NCBI RefSeq assembly: GCF_900890425.1
Contig: NZ_CAAHFG010000003.1
Location: forward strand, 248,001 to 312,000
DNA length: 64,000 nucleotides
Direction of reading: 5' to 3'
Source: Pontiella desulfatans
GTDB lineage: Bacteria > Verrucomicrobiota > Kiritimatiellia > Kiritimatiellales > Pontiellaceae
Shown one piece after another: positions 49,601 to 57,607 of the stretch (the stretch's first letter is position 1; each line of letters starts with the position of its first letter). The translations under genes and the position numbers were made by a program. The notes below the pieces were generated by a model. That model was not told where the DNA came from and made no database searches. It saw nothing but the letters and a program-made list of their open reading frames with translations.

Positions 49601-50854
49601 ATGAGTGATTCGTATAAGAAGCTGTTTCAACGAACCACCGCGGGGATCAAACCCGGGCTGGATGTCATCGCGGCATTGCTGGAAGCGCTCGGTAATCCGC
49701 ACCATCGGCTCGCGGTGCTCCACGTGGCCGGCACCAACGGCAAGGGCTCCGTCTGCGCCATGCTCGAATCGGTGTTGCGTGCTTCCGGCTTCAAGACCGG
49801 CCTCTACACCTCGCCGCACCTCATCGACTTTTCGGAACGCTTCGTGGTTGATGGGAAACGGATTCCCGAAGATAGGCTCAACGACTATATCTGGCTCATG
49901 GAGGAAAAGGCCGACGCGGTGGAGCAATCAACCGGGCTTCGCGGAGCCACCTTCTTCGAAATGTCCACCGCCATGGCCTTCCAATATTTCGCCGACGAAA
50001 AAGTGGATGTCGCAATCATCGAAACCGGCATGGGCGGACGGTGGGATGCAACCAACGTCGTGATTCCGCTCGTATCGGTCGTCACGCACATCGATATCGA
50101 CCACACCAACTTCCTTGGCGACACCATCGGAAAGATCGCCGCCGAGAAAGCCGGCATCATCAAACCCGGAAGGCCCGTGGTCTCCGCGCAGCAATGCGCC
50201 GACGCCCTGGCGGAACTGCGGCAGATGGGCGAGCCCGTCATCTGCAGCGCGGAAGCGGTGTCGGTGCTGAAGATCGGTGAGCCGCAACGGCTGAAAATAG
50301 AAACCCATTCGCGCAACCTGCCGCCCATCAACCTGCCGTTGCTCGGTGGGTGCCAGCGCGAAAACTGCGCCGTTGCCGTTGCCGCGCTTGAAGTGCTGGC
50401 GGACATCGTTGATTTCGAACCGGCCTTCAAGAAAGGGTTGGAGTCGGTGGAATGGGGCGCCCGGTTCCAGACGCTTCTAACGGAACCCCTGATGATCCTC
50501 GATGGCGCCCACAATCCATCGGCGGCCCGGGCTCTGGCCAAAACACTCCGGGAACTCCATTCCGGGAAACAGATCGGTTTCATTTTTGGATTTCTCGAAG
50601 ACAAGGAGTCGGTGGAATTCCTGCGCGAGCTCAAACCGCTCGCCTCCAAGGTGTGGACCCTTCCCATCGATGCGCCGCGCGGCATCACGGCTGAACAAGC
50701 CGCCGTTCAATGCCGGGTCGCCGGCCTCGAAGCAACGCCAGCCGGGCCTTCCACGGCATGGGATTCCGCGCGGGAGTGGGCATCCGCCGATCCCGATCGC
50801 CTGATCGTCATCACCGGTTCGCTCTACCTGAAGCAGGCCCTGTCAGGTATGTAG
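49601..50854 (+). CDS. folC: Bifunctional folylpolyglutamate / dihydrofolate synthase
   Basis: This is a 417-residue Mur-ligase-like enzyme. The P-loop is HVAGTNGKGSVCAMLE (about 44-59), followed by TGLYTSPHLIDFSERF, IETGMGGRWDATNVV, DIDHTNFLGDTIGKIAAEKA and DGAHNPSAARALAK. It adds glutamate to folates. The start at 49601 (MSDSYKKLFQRT) is used because the preceding codons lie in the inverted repeat. The stop codon lies in the next repeat (50851-50891). Confidence 0.93.
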   Translation: MSDSYKKLFQRTTAGIKPGLDVIAALLEALGNPHHRLAVLHVAGTNGKGSVCAMLESVLRASGFKTGLYTSPHLIDFSERFVVDGKRIPEDRLNDYIWLMEEKADAVEQSTGLRGATFFEMSTAMAFQYFADEKVDVAIIETGMGGRWDATNVVIPLVSVVTHIDIDHTNFLGDTIGKIAAEKAGIIKPGRPVVSAQQCADALAELRQMGEPVICSAEAVSVLKIGEPQRLKIETHSRNLPPINLPLLGGCQRENCAVAVAALEVLADIVDFEPAFKKGLESVEWGARFQTLLTEPLMILDGAHNPSAARALAKTLRELHSGKQIGFIFGFLEDKESVEFLRELKPLASKVWTLPIDAPRGITAEQAAVQCRVAGLEATPAGPSTAWDSAREWASADPDRLIVITGSLYLKQALSGM

Positions 50855-50891
50855 TCCCGCCTTCAGGCGAGCCGCTTGAAGGCGGAACTAC
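50851..50891. repeat. GTAGTCCCGCCTTCAGGCG-type inverted repeat
   Basis: GTAGTCCCGCCTTCAGGCG and CGCTTGAAGGCGGAACTAC are near-perfect complements around GAGC. The folC stop TAG (50852-50854) is inside it. Confidence 0.8.
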
Positions 50892-50899
50892 AAACCTTT

Positions 50900-51580
50900 C
50901 TACGTACCCATTTTCAGTTTATAGCCCTTGCCGTAGACCGATATCAGGTGTTTGGGATGTTTGGGTTCGGGTTCGATCTTTTGGCGGAGTTTGACGATGT
51001 GGTTGTCGATGGTGCGGTTGGAGGGGAAGGCCTCCATGCCCCAGACGGCATCGAGAATGTCGGCACGGGAAAACACGTGCCCGGGATCGGAGGCGAGCAG
51101 TTGCAGGATGTCGGCCTCGTAGCGTCCAAGCTCCTCCTCGTTGCCCCCCGAGGAAACGCTTAGCTTCCTGAAATCGATCAGCGCATTTCCGAGCTGCAGG
51201 GTCGCGATGCCCGAACCGGGCGCGGTGCGGTTGAGCACGGCCTTTACGCGCGCAACCAGTTCAAGGATGCTGAACGGCTTCACCACATAGTCGTCGGCGC
51301 CCAGGCCCAGGCCGCGTAGCTTGTCGGCTTCGGCCGAGCGGGCGGTGAGGAAGATGACCGGCGTGCGGTCGGCGTTGGAACGGAGCTGCTCGAGAACGTT
51401 GAAACCGTCGATGTCCGGCATCATGACATCGAGGATGACGAGCGCGTATTTTTCTCCGAGCAACCGGTCGAGGGCGTCCTGTCCGCCGTAGGCGCAATCC
51501 GCCTTGTAGCCCTCGAACTCAAGGTTGTCGCGGATGGCATTGGCCATCGCCTTTTCATCGTCAACCACCAGTAGCTTCAT
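50900..51580 (-). CDS. OmpR-family response regulator
   Basis: The 226-residue protein has a receiver domain (LLVVDDEKAMANAI; phospho-Asp in LVILDVMMPDIDGFNVLEQL; Thr and Lys in IFLTARSAEADKL and YVVKPFSILEL) and a winged-helix DNA-binding domain (VFSRADILDAVWGMEAFPSN; NRTIDNHIVKLRQKI). It is the last gene of a six-gene minus-strand operon and pairs with the kinase at 51657. Target genes are unknown, possibly the operon itself. Confidence 0.92.
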   Translation of the reverse strand: MKLLVVDDEKAMANAIRDNLEFEGYKADCAYGGQDALDRLLGEKYALVILDVMMPDIDGFNVLEQLRSNADRTPVIFLTARSAEADKLRGLGLGADDYVVKPFSILELVARVKAVLNRTAPGSGIATLQLGNALIDFRKLSVSSGGNEEELGRYEADILQLLASDPGHVFSRADILDAVWGMEAFPSNRTIDNHIVKLRQKIEPEPKHPKHLISVYGKGYKLKMGT

Positions 51581-51597
51581 TGCTGTCCTTTCCCTGT

Positions 51598-51656
51598 CGT
51601 AGAAGCGGTGCCCTCACCGCTTGGAGGCCTTCGGGAATGCGATGAGGGCATCGCAT
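51598..51656. repeat. CGTAGAAGCGGTGCCCTCACC inverted repeat in the kinase-regulator gap
   Basis: CGTAGAAGCGGTGCCCTCAC and GATGAGGGCATCGCATCTACG form imperfect arms. The repeat sits inside the operon. Confidence 0.7.
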
Positions 51657-53285
51657 CTACGAAACTAATCGAACGGTAAATATCGATCCTTGCGGTTGGT
51701 TGTCGGTCACTTCGATGGTTCCACCCATTTTATCCGCCAGGCGTTGCGCAATACTCAAACCGATCCCGCTGCCGCGCCGCGCCGTCACCTTGCTGTCGTC
51801 CGAACGGACAAACTCCTCGAAAATGTGTTTCTTGAGTTTGTCCGGTATGCCGATGCCTTGGTCGGCAACGGTCAGGATATTCCAACCCTCGCAAACGTCC
51901 AGCCCGATCCGAATGGTTTTGGCGCCGTCGGAATATTTGATGGCATTGTCGAGCAGGTTGAAAACAATCTGTGAATAGGCGAGGCGATCAACGGTGCCCA
52001 TGATGCCTGGGGGGATGCTCCTTTCGAGCGTGAATCCCTCCTGCATGAGCCGGTCGTTGAAGGCATCCATCGTTTGTTCCGTGAGTTCGGACAGGTTGAC
52101 GTGTTCGGGATGGATTTGGAGTTGGTCGCGTTCCATGCGCGAAAAATCCAGCACGTTGTTCACAATGCCCGTCAACCGTTCGGCTTCGGTGAGAAGCGTC
52201 TGGTGGTATTCCGCAACCTTCGCTTCCGGCACGCGCCCATGTTTCAGCGTTTCCGCATGCAGGCGGATCAGCGAAAGCGGGGTGCGCAACTCGTGCGATA
52301 CGGTGGCGATGAATTCGGTTCGCATGGCATTGAGCCGCCGTTGTCGGCTCGCTATGGCCATGGTTCCTGAAACCAGCGCACTGCCCATCCCCGCCAGGAT
52401 AAGCAGGATGATGTTGCCGGCCCGGTATTGCCTGCGAATGTCGGTTTTTGCCTCGTCAATCGTGGAGTCGGGAAGCACGAAATAGTGTCCCGGTAGTATT
52501 TCCCGGTGGATCAGTCCGCTGGGTTCGGTCTCAAGTGTTGGTTCGGATTTATCCCTGAACCGAATGGTATGGAGGACGGCTAGGCCGTCATTTCTGATTG
52601 AAAGAATTTCGTCGTCGATCAGGACTCGCCGGGCTCCATTGCGGTTAATCAGCTGGTGGTCTATCGAAGCGGCTTTTTGTTGAAGTTGGGAAAGCCGCTT
52701 GCGGACATAAGCACCATGGGCATCGGATTCGGAGAGCAGATTGTTGAAAAACTGTTTTTGGGGTTCGGTCAACGAAATGTCGGAGCGGTTGATCTGATAC
52801 AGGATCCGGCAGGCCGTTAGATTGTCCTTGCGGTATTCGTGCAGGTTAAACAGAGCACCGATTTTTTGATACAGATCGTCAGGTGTTTTCGCCTCCAGTC
52901 TGGCCGCTGTTTCAAAATAGGGAATGGCTTGCCAGTCCGGCATGAGCGAGAGGCCTTGTGCAAAAGCCTCATCGGCCACCTTCCGGGAGACCGGTGGTGG
53001 CGGATCAACGACGCACGCCGGCACAACACGCTCTTTGGATATGATGAACAGGTCATGGGCCAAGGCTTGCGGTGTATCCAATGTATCGAACATGCTTTTT
53101 TCGGCAGATTCGATATGGCTTATCAAAGCATCGGCTTCGGCGTTGAATCCTTTGATGGCTATCGATTCCACAACGGATGCAGAGGATTCGTAATTCTTCC
53201 GGTTCAGCAAAAATGCGGCAATGAACAGCCCGGCCATGAGCATGGCCAAACCAATATTCAGTAGCTTTGGAAGCCGGGCGTTCAT
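51657..53285 (-). CDS. Sensor histidine kinase with TPR-like periplasmic domain
   Basis: The 542-residue kinase has a first membrane helix (about 10-28), a large extracytoplasmic region (about 30-290), a second helix (about 291-313), and a cytoplasmic HisKA-HATPase core. The H-box is FIATVSHELRTPLSLIRLHA, the N-box is YSQIVFNLLDNAIKYSD, and G boxes are VADQGIGIPDK and RRGSGIGLSIAQRLADKMGG. The outer region contains AIPYFETAARLEAKTPDDLY and NLHEYRKDNLTACRIL, similar in flavour to the ETAKG modules of the four genes upstream, so it may sense them. It starts 6 bp after the stop at 53292. Confidence 0.85.
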   Translation of the reverse strand: MNARLPKLLNIGLAMLMAGLFIAAFLLNRKNYESSASVVESIAIKGFNAEADALISHIESAEKSMFDTLDTPQALAHDLFIISKERVVPACVVDPPPPVSRKVADEAFAQGLSLMPDWQAIPYFETAARLEAKTPDDLYQKIGALFNLHEYRKDNLTACRILYQINRSDISLTEPQKQFFNNLLSESDAHGAYVRKRLSQLQQKAASIDHQLINRNGARRVLIDDEILSIRNDGLAVLHTIRFRDKSEPTLETEPSGLIHREILPGHYFVLPDSTIDEAKTDIRRQYRAGNIILLILAGMGSALVSGTMAIASRQRRLNAMRTEFIATVSHELRTPLSLIRLHAETLKHGRVPEAKVAEYHQTLLTEAERLTGIVNNVLDFSRMERDQLQIHPEHVNLSELTEQTMDAFNDRLMQEGFTLERSIPPGIMGTVDRLAYSQIVFNLLDNAIKYSDGAKTIRIGLDVCEGWNILTVADQGIGIPDKLKKHIFEEFVRSDDSKVTARRGSGIGLSIAQRLADKMGGTIEVTDNQPQGSIFTVRLVS

Positions 53286-53291
53286 TTTGTT

Positions 53292-53978
53292 CTAGTGGAT
53301 CGTGTTGTCGGTCACGTAAAGGGCGAAGAGCACGTCCTGCTTGAAGAAAAGGCGCAGTCCGTTCTTGGCCAGGTAGGCCTGTCCCGCCCATTTTCCGCCG
53401 GTTGCCAGATAGAGCGTGTCTTCCTCCCAGTCGATGCGATCCGCCCGGATGGTTTTTTTCGGTTGGCCAAGAATTTTCAGGGCGTCGTCCAGCGAGATGC
53501 CGTTGCGGATTCCCCCGGCATCGTAGGCCTTGGAACCCTCGAACCTAAACTCCTCCACCCGGTTGTCTTTCATCAGGATCGTGAACTTTTCAGGATACAA
53601 CATCACATACACGGTCGGCAGGTTGTCTTTCGTGAAGCGGTCCTGGCCATAGACATAGCTGTTGGGTTCTCCGAAAACGCGGGTCACGTCGTCGAGCGTT
53701 CCGCGCTTCATGTCGAAGCCATCCACCTTGGCCTGCAACGGGGTGTGGTCTTCAACGGAATACAGGAAGCGCATCCGATCCAGCGTGTTGAGGATCGTTG
53801 CCCGGTTTTCATCGGTGGCCTTGGTCGCCGCGATCCGCCGGTAGAGTACCAGCGCCTGTTCCGTCTGTCCCTTGGCGGTTTCGAGGAAATAGGCTTTTTC
53901 GTAGAGCTGGGAAAGGTCATCCGCTTGGGCAAAGGAACTAATCAATAATGGAAGTAGGGCATACATGATGATTTTCAT
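53292..53978 (-). CDS. Secreted ETAKG-module protein with BamE-like C-terminus, paralogue 1
   Basis: The 228-residue protein has a signal peptide (MKIIMYALLPLLISSFAQA). The N-terminal module reads DDLSQLYEKAYFLETAKGQT, EQALVLYRRIAATKATD. The C-terminal part has GTLDDVTRVFGEPNSYVYG and GISLDDALKILGQPKKTI. Two such Gly-x-Pro motifs recall BamE/SmpA-like domains. It shares both modules with the next gene (53975). AGGAG is 7 nt before the ATG. Overlap with the upstream stop is 4 bp. The role is unknown; an envelope location is inferred. Confidence 0.65.
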   Translation of the reverse strand: MKIIMYALLPLLISSFAQADDLSQLYEKAYFLETAKGQTEQALVLYRRIAATKATDENRATILNTLDRMRFLYSVEDHTPLQAKVDGFDMKRGTLDDVTRVFGEPNSYVYGQDRFTKDNLPTVYVMLYPEKFTILMKDNRVEEFRFEGSKAYDAGGIRNGISLDDALKILGQPKKTIRADRIDWEEDTLYLATGGKWAGQAYLAKNGLRLFFKQDVLFALYVTDNTIH

Positions 53979-54805
53979 TGCTGGATCTCCTGCGATCGAG
54001 TTGGGTTGTTGCCGGGCATGAAATCCTTGTTTAGATAGAGGCCGTAGACCTTGCCTTGGGTGAAAAAGAAGCGAACGCCATATTTGGTCGGATACGAATG
54101 AGCTCCATTTTTATAAATATTCGTGAAAAGTATCCCTTTTTCAACGTGGGGTGATTCCGCTTGGTCGCGGATCTCGTCCGGAGGGAAAGCTGCAACGACT
54201 TCTTCCAGCGTCGAGCCTATGGAAATCCCACGGATGCTGAAGTTCGGTTCCAGGAACCCAAGCTCAGTAATTTTCCCCATGGAAATCCGGATCGAAAACC
54301 CATTTGCATAGGTCATTGTATAGCCGGTTTCGGGCAGGTTTTCGCGGGTGAAGACCTTCTCGCTACCGACATAGGAGTCCGGTTCGCCAAAGGTATCGAC
54401 TATACGGTCGAGGGTGCTGGGTAGAATGGTGAAATTGTCGACTTTCTCTTGCAGCGTTTTGTCCCTTTGTTTCTTGTGCAAGGTTAACATCCGTTGCAAG
54501 GATTGGATCAGGATCTGCCGATTCCCATCCGTGGCATTGGTCGCAATGATGGTTTTATAAACCTCCAGCGCCTCCTGGGTCTGTCCCTTGGCGGTTTCGA
54601 GGAAGTAGGCCTTTTCGTAGAGCTGCGAGAGGTCGTCGGCGAAAGAGGTAATTACGAGGGATAGAGCAATGAAGAGGATACAGGCGGGAGATAACGTGGA
54701 GGGTCGAGTTCCACCTCGACTGAATACGTTGGTGCAGGTTTTGGCGATGGGGTGGCCCGGGTGGAACCGGGCCCTCCATTGGTATTGTTCGGTATGATGG
54801 TTCAT
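53975..54805 (-). CDS. Secreted ETAKG-module protein with BamE-like C-terminus, paralogue 2
   Basis: The 276-residue protein shares DDLSQLYEKAYFLETAKGQT and the C-terminal pattern PSTLDRIVDTFGEPDSYVGS and SIRGISIGSTLEEVVAAFPP with its neighbour. The signal peptide (ACILFIALSLVITSFA) is preceded by about 40 residues encoded by GGTGGAACC-type repeats (54690-54780), giving an unusual extended N-region. No later start codon is available, so the repeat may have been absorbed into the gene. It overlaps the downstream paralogue by 4 bp. Confidence 0.6.
   Translation of the reverse strand: MNHHTEQYQWRARFHPGHPIAKTCTNVFSRGGTRPSTLSPACILFIALSLVITSFADDLSQLYEKAYFLETAKGQTQEALEVYKTIIATNATDGNRQILIQSLQRMLTLHKKQRDKTLQEKVDNFTILPSTLDRIVDTFGEPDSYVGSEKVFTRENLPETGYTMTYANGFSIRISMGKITELGFLEPNFSIRGISIGSTLEEVVAAFPPDEIRDQAESPHVEKGILFTNIYKNGAHSYPTKYGVRFFFTQGKVYGLYLNKDFMPGNNPTRSQEIQQ
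54690..54780. repeat. GGTGGAACC-type repeat inside the 5' end of a gene
   Basis: GTGGAGGGTCGAGTTCCACC and GGCCCGGGTGGAACCGGGCC are nested inverted words of the family seen at 4295 and 37435. It lies within the N-terminal codons of the gene at 53975-54805. Confidence 0.75.
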
Positions 54806-54826
54806 TTACACGATCTCCATACGAGG

Positions 54827-55546
54827 TTAGTCGACAAATTCAATGTTGATGTCGTCGATCCACAGCGTTCCGCTACCGCTCATCAGCGCACCAAAGTTAA
54901 TGTTGTCCACGCCGGCCGGGATGATGAGCTCGAATGAATAATGCTTCCAGTCTTTGGAGCCTTTCAGTTGTTGATCGGCCATGTTGTAGAACGCGGCGGG
55001 TTTGTTGTCCTGGTCGGCGCGCAGCCAAAGGCCGGCCATGTTGGAGACGTCGTCGAGTTTCAGATAGCCACTCATCCGCACCTTGCGCCCCGCCAGCAGC
55101 TTGGGTTCGAGTGTTCCGGTGATGGTAGCGAAGCCGCCTTGCCCCGTCTGCCGGATGCGGCAGGTGTGGTTCCCATTTTTCTTCTCCTTGGAATCGATGG
55201 CGATTTCATAGCCGTTGCCTCCGCCGCCCCACATGGCTGGGTAGGGGTTGGAGGGCGCCATGGCTCCTTGCTCGAAATCCAGGTTCAGCTTAGCCAACGC
55301 CGCCTGCATATCTTCGCCGGTCGATGCTTCGTAGAGGACAAGCATGCGCCGCAAGGTTTTAATGATCGTCTCTTGGTTCCTGTCGGTGGCAGGTGTTGCC
55401 GCAATCTCGCGATAGATCTTCAGCGACGCCTCCCGTTCGCCCTTGGCGGTTTCGAGGAAATAGGCTTTTTCGTAGAGCTGCGAGAGGTCGTTGGCCGATG
55501 CGATAGATGCCAGTAGTAGCGTTGCTGCAATGATCGTCGTTTTCAT
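54827..55546 (-). CDS. Secreted ETAKG-module protein with carbohydrate-binding-like C-terminus
   Basis: The 239-residue protein has a signal peptide (MKTTIIAATLLLASIASA). The ETAKG module reads NDLSQLYEKAYFLETAKGER, EASLKIYREIAATPATD. The C-terminus (about 90-239) looks like a carbohydrate-binding or discoidin-type beta-sandwich: YEIAIDSKEKKNGNHTCRIR, GRKVRMSGYLKLDDVSNMAG and NFGALMSGSGTLWIDDINIE. The start at 55546 has AGGAGG 7 nt upstream and overlaps the preceding stop (ATGA). Confidence 0.65.
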   Translation of the reverse strand: MKTTIIAATLLLASIASANDLSQLYEKAYFLETAKGEREASLKIYREIAATPATDRNQETIIKTLRRMLVLYEASTGEDMQAALAKLNLDFEQGAMAPSNPYPAMWGGGGNGYEIAIDSKEKKNGNHTCRIRQTGQGGFATITGTLEPKLLAGRKVRMSGYLKLDDVSNMAGLWLRADQDNKPAAFYNMADQQLKGSKDWKHYSFELIIPAGVDNINFGALMSGSGTLWIDDINIEFVD

Positions 55547-56967
55547 TTGCAGGCCTCCTCGTATTTTTTCCATAGCGTTGAAATAACGTCGGGGTTCACC
55601 AGGCCGTGCCCTTCGGATTTGACGGTCTTGTTGCCCGCGGAAAAGTCGCCGTTCTTGGCATCGGCAAACTTCGGGTCCTCCATGATCGTGGAGGAGGGGA
55701 GGTCGTAGTCGGTGCTCGGTTGGCCGTTGCCGTGGAAGGTGTTTTTGCCCACCTTGAACTTGGTGCTGCCCTCTTCGAACACGGCGAAGCCGGTTTTTTC
55801 ATTGTTGGCGATGATGTTGTTCTTGACGGTGATTTGGCCGTAGTAGCGGGTATCGATTCCGGAAAACCCGTTGCCGAGGATGACGTTGTTTTCGATTTCG
55901 ATGTCGGACGAGGCGAAGGTACTGATCCCGCAGCCGTTTTCGACGATGGCGGTGTTCGTGATTTCTCCGTGGGTGGTCTTGTTGCCGAGATAGATGCCGC
56001 GGTTGCGGTTCTTGACGATCAGGTTGTTTTTCAAATGGATCGTTCCGCCGGTGGAACGAACGCCGTGTTTCGCCGAGCCTGCGAAAATAGAATTCTCGAT
56101 CGCCACTTCGCTGTCCGCATGCGACATGAACCCGCAGTCCGCCGGATTCTTGACCAGGCAACCCTTAACAAGCCCCTCGGTTCCATCGGCGAAAAAGATC
56201 GGATAGGCGTAGCCCTCGAACACACTATCCAGCAGCTGCACGTCCGAAAAGCCCTGCACATAGACCCCGAGCGGGCAGCGGTTCGCATCCTTCAAGGCCA
56301 TGACGGCGCAGTCTTTCAACGTTGCCTTGGCATCCTGGACCAGCAGCGCACAACCCGGCGGATCGGTGCGTTCGCTGGTTTCGAGCTGGCTCTTCAGCGT
56401 TAGCGATGCAATCACCACCTCCTGCTTCTTCGGCACATGGATCAGCGGTTTATCGGATGTTGCTTCCAGAATCGAAGCACCTCGCCCGGCTCCTTGCAGT
56501 GTCAGGTTTTTTCCGAGAACAACCGTGCCTTCGTGTGTGCCGGCGGGAATGAAGACGGTTCCGCCCTCCGCCGTGGCATCCACCAGTTCCTGTACCGACG
56601 TATCAGTCTTCGACAGCAGCTTTTCATGGCAGTCGCGAATGGTGGCTTCGTGTTTGCGTTTCGTGCCGATGTCCAGCAGGCGAAGCAGGCTCTTCTTGAT
56701 CGCCTCCTGGTTGGCATCCGTCGGCTCTTCATCCGCGATGGCGCTATAGATGGCCGCCGCTTCCTTGGCCTTCCCCTTGGCTGTTTCAAGGTAGTAGGCC
56801 TTTTCGTACTTTTGCAGCAGATCGTTTGCAAGGCCTGTGGTTGATAGGCTCAATGCCACGAGCAGCGGGAGCACCCCCTTTGGGTGCGGAGGATTGGCTC
56901 CGCATTTAAATGCCTTGCGTCCGGTTTCAAAGCGCTGTCGAGCCAGCGCACTCCAAAGTAAACTCAT
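55543..56967 (-). CDS. Secreted ETAKG-module protein with right-handed beta-helix
   Basis: The 474-residue protein begins MSLLWSALARQRFETGRKAF (partly repeat-encoded) and has a signal peptide at about 30-47 (VLPLLVALSLSTTGLA). The ETAKG module follows (NDLLQKYEKAYYLETAKGKA; AAAIYSAIADEEPTDANQ). Residues about 130-440 are a parallel beta-helix with pectate-lyase-like coils (GGTVFIPAGTHEGTVVLG; KNLTLQGAGRGASILEATSD; IEIENNVILGNGFSGIDTRY). GGAGG 7 nt before ATG 56967 fixes the start. It is the first gene of the operon. The function may be polysaccharide binding or cutting; no catalytic residues were identified. Confidence 0.65.
   Translation of the reverse strand: MSLLWSALARQRFETGRKAFKCGANPPHPKGVLPLLVALSLSTTGLANDLLQKYEKAYYLETAKGKAKEAAAIYSAIADEEPTDANQEAIKKSLLRLLDIGTKRKHEATIRDCHEKLLSKTDTSVQELVDATAEGGTVFIPAGTHEGTVVLGKNLTLQGAGRGASILEATSDKPLIHVPKKQEVVIASLTLKSQLETSERTDPPGCALLVQDAKATLKDCAVMALKDANRCPLGVYVQGFSDVQLLDSVFEGYAYPIFFADGTEGLVKGCLVKNPADCGFMSHADSEVAIENSIFAGSAKHGVRSTGGTIHLKNNLIVKNRNRGIYLGNKTTHGEITNTAIVENGCGISTFASSDIEIENNVILGNGFSGIDTRYYGQITVKNNIIANNEKTGFAVFEEGSTKFKVGKNTFHGNGQPSTDYDLPSSTIMEDPKFADAKNGDFSAGNKTVKSEGHGLVNPDVISTLWKKYEEACK
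56880..56966. repeat. Repeat words absorbed into the N-terminus of the beta-helix protein
   Basis: TTTACTTTGGAGTGCGCTGG and GGAGCCAATCCTCCGCACC are common intergenic words here placed within codons 2-30 of the gene at 55543-56967, before its signal peptide. Confidence 0.55.
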
Positions 56968-57047
56968 GATACACCTCCAGTTGAACGATGAAGGTAACGT
57001 ACAACAAGCGAACGGGCAAATTGTCACGACAATGTAAAATGGCAGCG

Positions 57048-57081
57048 CAAAAAAAAAAGAACCGCCCGGCGGGCGGTTCTT
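57048..57081 (-). terminator. Terminator of the small gene at 57150
   Basis: AAGAACCGCCC (57057-57067) and GGGCGGTTCTT (57071-57081) with a 10-A run on the left (T-run on the minus strand). Confidence 0.85.
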
Positions 57082-57087
57082 GAATCT

Positions 57088-57134
57088 GTAGCCGCGATCC
57101 TTGATCGCGGAACGAGTTCATGGAACTCGTCTAC
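57088..57134. repeat. GTAGCCGCGATCCTTGATCGC inverted repeat
   Basis: GTAGCCGCGATCCTTGATCG followed by GAACGAGTTCATGGAACTCG and TCTAC has two nested hairpins. No gene is supported. Confidence 0.75.
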
Positions 57135-57149
57135 AATCGACGAGGCCGA

Positions 57150-57314
57150 TTAATGGCCTTCGTCGACAATGTTGCCGGCTTCAACCTGCTCGATGATCTT
57201 GGCATAGTCATCGTTCAGCGGGCAGCCGCACTTGTGGCCTTCTTCCACGGTGGCGTGAAGGCGGGCCTGTTCGATATGCCAGGTTGCAACTTTCAGATGC
57301 TGGTCAACGTTCAT
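57150..57314 (-). CDS. Small conserved 54-residue protein
   Basis: Minus-strand frame MNVDQHLKVATWHIEQARLH then ATVEEGHKCGCPLNDDYAKI and IEQVEAGNIVDEGH. AAGGAG precedes the ATG and a strong terminator lies about 70 nt downstream, so it is a compact complete transcription unit. The CGC pair might bind metal. No family was recognised. Confidence 0.65.
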   Translation of the reverse strand: MNVDQHLKVATWHIEQARLHATVEEGHKCGCPLNDDYAKIIEQVEAGNIVDEGH

Positions 57315-57390
57315 GTTTTTCTCCTTGGTTAGGTTGGGGCACTCTCAAGTAGTACCAATGCGGTCTAATATACATGCCCCGTTTTCCGGA

Positions 57391-57543
57391 TCAACCCAGA
57401 AGTTCGATATTTTTTGACCAGAACTCCTTCGATAGGCGACCGCTGACGACGGCGGAGGCCCAGTCGCCATCGAGGACGAGGATCTTCCCCGTCGCCTTGG
57501 TGTTGCGTATTGCCCTGCGCCTGTCCCATGGCAAGCCCTCCAA
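57391..57543 (-). pseudogene. Possible coding remnant upstream of aroB
   Basis: The minus strand reads LEGLPWDRRRAIRNTKATGK then ILVLDGDWASAVVSGRLSKE and FWSKNIELLG-stop. The composition is protein-like, but there is no ATG or ribosome site; the frame's first codon would be TTG in a repeat. The rest of the gap (57315-57607) holds GCGTAT-type words only. Confidence 0.3.
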
Positions 57544-57607
57544 TACGAAATACGCAATACGAAATTGTTTGACTTGCCCCCATGCCAGCCCCTACACACT
57601 CCGAGCT

